Of a stretch of DNA of 64,000 bases, positions 58,263 through 64,000 are shown one piece after another. Numbering within the stretch: position 1 is the first letter of the stretch; each line of letters opens with the position of its first letter. The notes under the pieces were generated by a model that was not told the DNA's origin, made no database searches, and saw only the letters and a program-made list of their open reading frames with translations. The translations under genes were made by a program, and so were the position numbers. The stretch is taken from assembly GCA_016709445.1 (NCBI GenBank), contig JADJMV010000004.1, forward strand, positions 248,001 to 312,000. Direction: 5' to 3'. Origin of the DNA: Phycisphaerales bacterium. GTDB lineage: Bacteria > Planctomycetota > Phycisphaerae > Phycisphaerales > UBA1924.

Positions 58263-59915
58263 TCAACCCTGGAGCGCTTCACGGACGAGGCGGCGAAACA
58301 GAGTGCAGGGGGCGGGAACTCCGGTCCAGAGTTCGAACTGCCTTGCTCCCTGGCCGACGAACATCTCCACACCATCGATCGTTCGCCAGCCCGCGTCCTG
58401 AGCCTCACTCAGCAACTTTGTACGGACGGGGTGATAAACGGTTTCCATCACCAGCTTATTGCCCCGGGCAAGGGCATCCGGCGGGAGGGGTGATTCGTCG
58501 GGGGCGGGGCCGCCGGTCATGCCGACGGACGTGCAGTTGATGAAGGCCTCGGCTTCGGCCCCGATCCGCGCTTCCCAATCCTCGACGCCGACGGGCCCGA
58601 CGCCGGGGATCGCCTCCGAGACGTCCTGGGCGATGGCCTCGGCGCGGGGGCGCGAGCGGTTGAAGATCTCGACCGAGGCGCCGGCGCCCGCGAGGCCGAA
58701 GACGATCGCGCGGGCAACGCCCCCGGCCCCCAGCACGCCGATGCGCCGGCCGGCGAGGCCTCCGAGTTCGCCGACGAGGCATGCGAGCGCGGCCGCGGCG
58801 TCGGTGTTGGCGACGGAGGCTTGCGCGACCGACCCGTCTCCGCTCCGCTCGATGCAGAGGGTATTGGCCGTGCGTGACTGCGCCGAGGCTTCGTCGAGCG
58901 ACCAGCCCTGCTCGCGCGCGAGGCGCACGAGGTTCTGCTTGTGGGGCATGGTCACACTGCAGCCGGCGAAGTCGAGGCGCGGGTGGTGGATGAGTTCGAG
59001 CATGGTGGCCTTGAAACTGGCATAGGTCGCCTCGGCGTCGGCCGCCGCCCCTTGCCCCGGCTCGTGCGACGCAATGGGGAGCGGAACGTAGACGCCGTCG
59101 TGGCCGACCTCTGAGAATCCCGCGTTGTGGACGAGCGGGCTCATGGAGTGGCCGACGGGCCAGCCGACGATGCCGTAGACCCTGGTTGCGGGCCCGATCT
59201 CGCGGAAGCGGTATGTGCCGAGCAGGTCGGTCAGGGTCGGTTGGCCGGGCGCGGTCGTCTCTTCGGGGCGGAGGCTGGCGAACGTGAGGAAGCCGCCAAA
59301 CTTGGGCGCGAGCACGCGGCTGGCGAGGCCGAACTCGCCCATGCCGAGGGCGATGGTCGGCTTGGTCCGCTCGGCGAGGAGGTCGAAGAGTTCGAGGTTG
59401 TCGCGGAGGCTGCGGGCGCGGAAGGCGACCTTGTGGACCCCGGCCGCGGGCTCGGCGCCCATCGCGAGCATGCGGCGGGTGAGGTCGGCGGGTCGCCCGG
59501 CAAAGTCGTGGGTGGAGAGGATGAGTGTGGTGCGGAGGTCGCGCTGCTGCTTGGGGTGCTCGACGGCGAGGTTGACCTTTTGGCGGAGGTTGGCGGAGCG
59601 CGTGTAGGCCGCGCGTTCGACGTCGAGGTATCGGGGCGGCCGGTCGGCGGTGCCGAGTCGCTCGAAGAGGGCGATCCGGGCGGCGTCTTCGCCGTCGTAG
59701 AGGCCGCCCTCCCAGGTGGGGCGGCAGGTGAGGATGCAGGGGAGGGGGGAGCTTTCGACCAGGCGCAGGATGAGCGGCTCATCCTCCGATCCGTGGAAGA
59801 GTTCGTCGACGCGGTATTCGACGAGGTCGGCGCCATGCTCACGCGCGACCACGGCGTCGGCGTGGGCGCTCTCGACGCTCCGAACCATGATGGGCACGCA
59901 GAGGAGGGTCGCCAT
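58263..59915 (-). CDS. aroDE: Bifunctional 3-dehydroquinate dehydratase/shikimate dehydrogenase
   Basis: 550 residues. N-terminal type I dehydroquinase (about 1-230): DLVEYRVDELFHGSEDEPLI, STHDF with the catalytic His, and the Schiff-base Lys in VHKVAFRARS. C-terminal shikimate dehydrogenase (about 240-550): YGIVGWPVGHSMSPLVHNAG, TMPHKQNLVRLAREQG, NADP site GAGGVARAIVFGLAGAGASV and INCTSVGMTGG, ending in VEMFVGQGARQFELWTG. It carries out steps 3 and 4 of the shikimate pathway, as in plants. Fused enzymes of this kind occur in planctomycetes and chlamydiae. The DUF5658-like gene follows. Confidence 0.92.
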   Translation of the reverse strand: MATLLCVPIMVRSVESAHADAVVAREHGADLVEYRVDELFHGSEDEPLILRLVESSPLPCILTCRPTWEGGLYDGEDAARIALFERLGTADRPPRYLDVERAAYTRSANLRQKVNLAVEHPKQQRDLRTTLILSTHDFAGRPADLTRRMLAMGAEPAAGVHKVAFRARSLRDNLELFDLLAERTKPTIALGMGEFGLASRVLAPKFGGFLTFASLRPEETTAPGQPTLTDLLGTYRFREIGPATRVYGIVGWPVGHSMSPLVHNAGFSEVGHDGVYVPLPIASHEPGQGAAADAEATYASFKATMLELIHHPRLDFAGCSVTMPHKQNLVRLAREQGWSLDEASAQSRTANTLCIERSGDGSVAQASVANTDAAAALACLVGELGGLAGRRIGVLGAGGVARAIVFGLAGAGASVEIFNRSRPRAEAIAQDVSEAIPGVGPVGVEDWEARIGAEAEAFINCTSVGMTGGPAPDESPLPPDALARGNKLVMETVYHPVRTKLLSEAQDAGWRTIDGVEMFVGQGARQFELWTGVPAPCTLFRRLVREALQG

Positions 59916-59943
59916 TGGGCGAGTCTATGGGGGGGAGAGATGA

Positions 59944-59969
59944 AGAGACGGAGAGACGGAGAGACGAAG
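59944..59969. repeat. 26-base direct repeat, copy 1
   Basis: AGAGACGGAGAGACGGAGAG followed by ACGAAG. Nearly the same 26 bases occur at 60411-60436 with one change. Confidence 0.5.
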
Positions 59970-60060
59970 TGGGTGAGGGGTGAGGGGGGGGTGCGCACCT
60001 CCCCGCCGTCGAAGACTCGGGCCACCACCTCCGCGGGGTGGAGGGGGACCGGGAACCACG

Positions 60061-61124
60061 CTACGTGGTGTCGATGGGAAGGATCTCTTCGAGCCAGCAA
60101 TCGTTGGCGCGGGGGTTGTAGCCGAGGCGGAAGAGGAAGTGGGCCGGCTCGGCGTCCGGGCGGGTGAGGGTGTAGCGCTTGGTGGCGTGGATGCCGTCGG
60201 GTTCGGGCTCGGCGGGGGCTGAGGTGACGGACGCGCCGGGGAGGGCGTGGAGGAGGAGTTGGAGGGAGGCCTCGAGGTCGCGGGCGGCGGGCGCGGAGCC
60301 GGGCTCGTCGTGGGGGCCGCCGACCATGGCGCGGATGGCGTCGAGGACGGTGGGGTCGGTGGACTCTTGGAGGGCGGAGATGATGAGGTCGGGGGGGGTG
60401 TTTGGGGGGAAGAGACGGAGAGATGGAGAGACGAAGAGCCGGAGTGGGGAGAGGGGGATGAGGGGGTGAGGGGAGCGGGAGTCGGCGTAGGGTGGGGGGA
60501 CGCGTTGGTGGGAACGAGGGTTTCGGGCGGGGTGGACGCGACTTCCGCGGGGTCGCGCCCGTAGCTCGGGGGCGGGTTGCCGTGGCTGCGGGGGCGGGGA
60601 AGAACGGACGCCTCTTCCGCGGGCTTACGCCCGCGGCTCGGGGGCGGGTTGCAATCTCTGGGGTTGCAGGACGGGACGGACGCCCCGCCCTCGGGCTCAC
60701 GCCCGCGGCTCTGACGGAGGGTGGAGTCGTTGAGGGCGCGGATGATGTGGGCCGCGGCTCGGCGACGCTCGGTGAGGTTGTCGGAGGTGTTCATCACCTC
60801 GCAGAGGGAGTCGACGGTGTCTTTGACGACCTTGTGTCGCCAGGCGGCCCGGTGGAGGGTGAGGAGGTCGTTGAGGGCGTCGAGGGTGTGCTTGATGTGG
60901 GGGTCACGGATCCAGAGGGCGACGGAGGTGAGGGAGAGGTTGTGCGAGGCCGCGAGGGCGACGGGGTCGGCGCCGGTGGCGAGGGACTCGAGGAGGGAGG
61001 CCATAGGGGCGGGGAGGGGGGGAGCAGGGGCCACATTGCCAAAGGGCCCAAGCTGCAAATCGGAAGGGGGGTCCTCAGCGCTGGGCCTTGAGGGCTGGCG
61101 GGGGTTGGACGCGGTGGTGATCAC
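60061..61124 (-). CDS. Unknown helical protein, paralogue of the gene at 1649-2314, with 24-residue repeats (frameshifted)
   Basis: About 355 residues if a base change near 60400-60450 is allowed. Residues 41-132 match the domain of the gene at 1649: LLESLATGADPVALAASHNL, SLTSVALWIRDPHIKHTLDA, LNDLLTLHRAAWRHKVVKD and TERRRAAAHIIRAL. Three tandem 24-residue repeats follow (SRGREPEGGASVP..., SRGRKPAEEASVL..., SYGRDPAEVASTP...), then low-complexity Pro/Ser sequence. In a neighbouring frame the natural end is protein-like (TDPTVLDAIRAMVGG, RYTLTRPDAEPAHFLFRLGY, WLEEILPIDTT) and stops at 60061. The original frame runs on to 59925 as junk. Function unknown. Confidence 0.55.
60411..60436. repeat. 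26-base direct repeat, copy 2
   Basis: AGAGACGGAGAGATGGAGAG followed by ACGAAG, one mismatch to copy 1 at 59944-59969. It lies inside the reading frame of the unknown helical protein. Confidence 0.5.
60495..60710 (-). repeat. Three tandem 72-base repeats with a palindromic core, in frame
   Basis: Three units of 24 codons lie inside the unknown helical protein. The middle unit contains a perfect inverted repeat, CCGCGGGC-TTAC-GCCCGCGG at 60617-60636. The other two have degraded versions. The translation keeps S(R/Y)GR(E/K/D)P(E/A)(G/E)xAS(V/T) in each unit. Confidence 0.65.
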
Positions 61125-61220
61125 GGCGGGAGCAGAATACCAAACATATGCCGTTCTTTCGAGAGTTTTGTATGGAGCTTTTACGGTTTTCTTGCCTCCT
61201 GGTGTAATTCACGACATTTT

Positions 61221-61268
61221 GTATCATATCTGATCTGCTTCATACGATTTTCAGATTGTTCATGATAC
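61221..61268 (+). promoter_or_regulatory. Inverted repeat, probable operator of the XRE/Fic pair
   Basis: GTATCAT (61221-61227) is repeated inverted as ATGATAC (61262-61268), with inner arms ATCTGA and TCAGAT (61229-61234 and 61251-61256). It lies just before ATG 61279, in a 150-base stretch far richer in A+T than the rest of the window. A fitting target for autoregulation by the XRE protein. Confidence 0.55.
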
Positions 61269-61278
61269 TATTTCAATC

Positions 61279-61665
61279 ATGACCACTTTGATTCCCCACC
61301 TCGCTGAGCGGCTTGCCCAGCGTCGACGTGCGCTGCGGATGCCCTATCCAGCGCTCGCCGAGCGGAGCGGGGTTTCAGAACCGACGGTGAAGAGGATCCT
61401 GAGCGGTGGCGCGGAGGCCGCATCGTTCGAGAAGGTCGCGGCAGTCGCGGAAGCGCTGGGGATGCCGCTGGCGTTCGAGGCGATCGATCCCGACGAGTTC
61501 CGGGAGCGGACGGCGCGGGAGAAAGCGGAGCGGATCGCGCGGCTGGTGCAGGGGACGAGCGCGCTCGAGGGGCAGGCGGTGCGCGGCGAGGAGGCCCGGC
61601 GGCTGGTGGAACGCTCGTATCACGAGCTTCTTGCTGGCTCGGGGCGGAGGTTGTGGGGAGTGTGA
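61279..61665 (+). CDS. XRE-type HTH regulator, probable antitoxin
   Basis: 128 residues. N-terminal helix-turn-helix (LAERLAQRRRALRMPYPALA, ERSGVSEPTVKRILSGG). A helical C-terminus (RERTAREKAERIARLVQGTS, EARRLVERSYHELLAG) could wrap the partner toxin. The stop overlaps the ATG of the Fic gene (TGATG), so the two are translationally coupled. It matches the set-up of mobile mystery proteins A and B, in which an HTH protein precedes a Fic/DOC protein. The AT-rich promoter suggests horizontal origin. Confidence 0.8.
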   Translation: MTTLIPHLAERLAQRRRALRMPYPALAERSGVSEPTVKRILSGGAEAASFEKVAAVAEALGMPLAFEAIDPDEFRERTAREKAERIARLVQGTSALEGQAVRGEEARRLVERSYHELLAGSGRRLWGV

Positions 61666-62270
61666 TGGCGTTTGGTCCGCCAATCCCGGGGCAGACGCCG
61701 ATCGATGACATCTCCGGGCTGCGCGACCGGGGCATCAGGACGCAGGGCGCGCTGAACGCCGCGGAGGCGGAGAACATTCGCAAGGCCGTGCTGAAGTACC
61801 TGGCCGCGAAGCCGACACGACGGGCTGCACCATTCGATCTCGCGTGGACGCGGCGTCTCCACGCCGAGATGTTTGGGGAAGTGTGGGCGTGGGCCGGCGC
61901 GTTCCGAAGGCGCGAGCTCAACATCGGCTCTGCTCCGGAGCATATAGAGACGGACATGCAGGGGCTGCTGGACGACCTCGGCGCATGGGCGGGGCACGAC
62001 ATGCCGCGCATCGAACAGGCGGTGCGGCTCCATCACCGGGCCGTGCAGATCCACCCCTTCCTGAACGGGAATGGACGCTGGTCGCGGATGCTGGGCAATA
62101 TCTGGCTGAAGCTGCACGGGAGCGCGCTGGTCGAATGGCCGGAGACGACGATCGGGGGTGAGAGCCCGGTGCGTGCGGAGTACATCGCGGCGCTTCGGTG
62201 CGCGGACCAGGGGGACCATGGACCGCTGGTCGCGCTCCATGCGCGGTTCGTCGGTCAGGCTCCGGCGTAG
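61665..62270 (+). CDS. Fic/DOC-family protein (mobile mystery protein B)
   Basis: 201 residues from ATG 61665, overlapping the previous stop. The Fic core motif is complete: HHRAVQIHPFLNGNGRWSRM (HPFxxGNGRxxR with catalytic His, anion loop GNGR and Arg). It begins with the segment PIPGQTPIDDISGLRDRGIR and has FDLAWTRRLHAEMFGEVWAW, typical of mobile mystery protein B. Fic proteins usually transfer AMP to a target and stop growth. No inhibitory (S/T)xxxE(G/N) helix is obvious, so inhibition probably comes from the XRE partner. Confidence 0.9.
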   Translation: MAFGPPIPGQTPIDDISGLRDRGIRTQGALNAAEAENIRKAVLKYLAAKPTRRAAPFDLAWTRRLHAEMFGEVWAWAGAFRRRELNIGSAPEHIETDMQGLLDDLGAWAGHDMPRIEQAVRLHHRAVQIHPFLNGNGRWSRMLGNIWLKLHGSALVEWPETTIGGESPVRAEYIAALRCADQGDHGPLVALHARFVGQAPA

Positions 62271-62838
62271 TCTTGGCGGACGCGGGAATCGGGGCTCCGT
62301 GCCGCCCCTCGAACGGGAGTCCGCCGGGTGCCCGTGGGTGCTCAGGCGGGGGCCGGCGGGGTGTCGCGGACAGCTCGTGCGGATCGGGGGCGAATACCCC
62401 AGGGGGTGAGCATCCTGGAATCGCTGCGGCTGGACGTGGGGCGGGGGGGACGCCGACGGAATCGGCGTTGACGCGGCGCACCGGGGCGACACGGAGCGCG
62501 GTGCTGAAGGCGCTGGCGGCGTTGCAGTTGGAGGGGGAGGTCGAGATCGGGGCGGTGAAGCGGCAGGGACGGCTGGAGCGGGTGCGGGCAGGCTGATCGG
62601 AACCAGCCACCTCTACGAGAGGCGAGCGACGACTGAGCGGGCAAGCTCATCCATGTTCCGCAGTGGATCGACATCGGTCGGTGCGCTGGTCCCGACTCGT
62701 CATCACCGATGCTGTAGGTTCTTCGCCGATGGCGTCTGAGATGGTGATCAGCAGGTTGCCCAGCGAGCCCTGAACGTCTGCCGCATTGGATGCGCCGAGC
62801 CGGAGCATTGGGGGATACGGTCGATACACTACCGCGTG
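62271..62838. other. Intergenic stretch with a possible gene remnant
   Basis: 568 bases without an acceptable full gene. At 62465-62596 one plus-strand frame reads ESALTRRTGATRSAVLKALA then ALQLEGEVEIGAVKRQGRLE, like the winged-helix end of a DprA- or Rrf2-type protein, but it has no credible start. Treated as a remnant. Confidence 0.3.
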
Positions 62839-63306
62839 ATGCCGAGCGAGGTGCCTGCGGGACGTTGTCAGAAATGCGGTTACCCGATGGACCCGGGTCG
62901 CTGTCCCGAGTGTGGCACTTTCTGCACCAGTGTGCTACCACTGTACCGAACTGCCAGGTGGATGTTCCTCGTCGCCATCGGCATCGGGGTGATCCCAATT
63001 CCCTGGGCTTACGCGACCCTTCGGCTGTCGCGGTTCCTGTACCGCCGGATGACCATCGGACTTACGCCCGGCGACTACCGCTTCAATGACGCATGGCACT
63101 CCGCATTCGGGTGGACGTTTCCCGGCTATCACCTCGTCTTGCCCGTGGTACTCCTCACGCTCGCGGCCGTGCTCGCGCACGCTGAGCGACGCAGAGGGCA
63201 ACGGCGGCGAGGCGCCATCACCCTGTGCCTAATCGCACTCTCGCTCGGGGCGGTGAGTTGGATTGTCGGGCTGGTTGGGCTCGCCGCAACGATTTGGAAC
63301 GTGTGA
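62839..63306 (+). CDS. Membrane protein with N-terminal zinc ribbon
   Basis: 155 residues from ATG 62839 (GTG 62836 possible). N-terminal ribbon GRCQKCGYPMDPGRCPECGT, the planctomycete form CxxCGY...CPECG. Three predicted membrane helices follow (ARWMFLVAIGIGVIPIPWAY, YHLVLPVVLLTLAAVLAHA, LIALSLGAVSWIVGLVGLAA) with a basic loop between the second and third. No family name; many paralogues of this build exist in Phycisphaerae. Function unknown. Confidence 0.6.
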   Translation: MPSEVPAGRCQKCGYPMDPGRCPECGTFCTSVLPLYRTARWMFLVAIGIGVIPIPWAYATLRLSRFLYRRMTIGLTPGDYRFNDAWHSAFGWTFPGYHLVLPVVLLTLAAVLAHAERRRGQRRRGAITLCLIALSLGAVSWIVGLVGLAATIWNV

Positions 63307-63529
63307 ATGCACCGCACACCTTCAGTTCAGGCGAACCCTGACCTTCACAGAGCCTCAAGTCCAGGCGTTTGGTGGCACGGCCACCGCGTGCTCTTGTCCT
63401 GCCTGCGATGTCTGATCCGGCGGTGATGGGCGACCATCGGAAGGCGCGGGATCTCTCGATCAAGCGGGCGGCGGGGGTGACGGCGCTCGTGAAGGCGGGG
63501 CTGGTTCGAGTTGAGCAAACACTCTGGCT

Positions 63530-63703
63530 TTCAGGCCGAAGGCCTCGACCGTTCGTAGCCGGGGGTGGAGGAGGCTTCGCGACGACACCCCCGGAGAAGG
63601 CAACCATTCGTGAATGCAGCCTGAAGGGCTGCTCGTGGCGGTTGAAAGCGAGAGATACGTGGACCCCTTCGGGGTCCGAGGCCCCAGGGGCGTCGTGTTC
63701 CGG
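63530..63703. repeat. 174-base direct repeat, copy 1 (hairpin-rich)
   Basis: It begins with TTCAGGCCGAAGGCCTCGAC and ends at CGTCGTGTTCCGG. Copy 2 is 297 bases downstream with only a few mismatches. Inside are small stems: GGCCgaaGGCC, GCAGCCtgaagGGCTGC-type and GACCCCttcGGGGTC. No protein can be supported. Confidence 0.7.
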
Positions 63704-63826
63704 GGGTGGCGTTCGCAGAGCCTCACTTCACCCCCGGCTACGGGCGATCAGCCCTTCGGGCTGGAAGGCAGGTGCGCGTCGTGGGAGATGTAGGGCGCGT
63801 CAGAGTCGGTAGGCGGGCTTCTTCTC

Positions 63827-64000
63827 TTCAGGCCGAAGGCCTCGACCGGTCGTAGCCGGGGGTGGAGGAGGCTTGGCGACGACACCCCCGGAGAAGGCAA
63901 CCAATGGTGAATGCAGCCTGAAGGGCTGCTCTTGGCGGTTGAAAGGGAGAGATACGTGGACCCCTTCGGGGTCCGAGGCCCCAGGGGCGTCGTGTTCCGG
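63827..64000. repeat. 174-base direct repeat, copy 2 (runs off window end)
   Basis: It matches copy 1 from TTCAGGCCGAAGGCCTCGAC to the last base of the window, so the full length is unknown. The 123 bases between the copies contain a further stem (GCCCttcGGGC) and a partial GGGGGTGGCG... variant of the repeat. Confidence 0.7.

Noticed and set aside
63369..63812. 147-codon open frame at the window end
   Set aside because: It runs through the hairpin-rich repeat and has no family pattern; the repeat explains the open frame.

Overview
The window is very GC-rich and looks like a piece of a Planctomycetota genome, most likely from the class Phycisphaerae. This is an inference from gene content. 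The clues are a secreted 3-keto-disaccharide hydrolase-type (DUF1080) protein, a planctomycete-style pseudopilin, DUF3467 and DUF58 proteins, a fused aroD-aroE gene, a divergent trigger factor, and membrane proteins carrying the zinc ribbon CxxCGYx(n)CPxCG. Many genes are split by single-base shifts, mostly extra bases in G/C-rich runs. The sequence is therefore probably an uncorrected long-read or metagenome assembly, and most broken genes here should be read as intact genes with sequencing errors.

Layout. Bases 1-5471 hold the end of a folate cyclo-ligase, an L,D-transpeptidase, a small unknown regulator-like gene (minus strand) and gyrB. Bases 5626-7947 carry two tandem PilZ-receiver-HPt-like proteins. 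Bases 8003-11560 encode a secreted esterase and an octaheme cytochrome with a TPR tail. Bases 11575-16536 form a signalling block: a response regulator and PAS histidine kinase (minus), then a receiver-GGDEF-HD protein and two short PilZ-like proteins (plus). Bases 16645-19639 hold a DUF1080 protein, two small proteins, lexA and an unknown gene. Bases 20012-24414 are a minus-strand operon of hydrolase, ATP-grasp-like ligase, lipoprotein and dprA. Bases 24565-30935 carry a pseudopilin, DUF3467, a sulfotransferase and a very large secreted esterase/choice-of-anchor-I fusion. Bases 31025-35800 hold tRNA-Leu(CAA), an MFS transporter, trigger factor and two zinc-ribbon membrane proteins. Bases 35901-41106 form an operon of three glycosyltransferases. 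Bases 41115-45356 hold CHAD, citrate synthase, DUF58 and a secreted coiled-coil protein with a polyproline tail.

Bases 45216-46140 are an abnormal run of long homopolymers, probably unreliable sequence. The stretch 46199-52360 is accessory. It holds small stress-type genes (a 54-aa basic protein, DUF3309, BON-MscS channel, ribosome hibernation factor), then a graveyard of transposon pieces: an IS5-type transposase remnant, a REP-associated tyrosine transposase with its hairpins, and an integrase-core remnant. A lower-GC membrane protein gene lies among them.

From 52497 the core-type chromosome resumes: M16 peptidase, HDOD/GGDEF-like protein, recO, a FabZ-ACP-FabZ lipid cluster, a DUF5658-like membrane protein, aroDE, and a second member of the unknown family seen at 1649-2314. 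The end of the window has an AT-rich-promoter XRE/Fic toxin-antitoxin-like pair, a zinc-ribbon membrane protein, and two 174-base direct repeats rich in small hairpins that run off the edge.

Themes: cyclic-di-GMP and two-component signalling (5.6-7.9, 11.6-16.5 and 53.7-55.2 kb), envelope building (L,D-transpeptidase, glycosyltransferases, FabZ/ACP), DNA repair and uptake (lexA, dprA, recO), and mobile or repeat DNA between 49.5 and 52.4 kb and after 60.4 kb.
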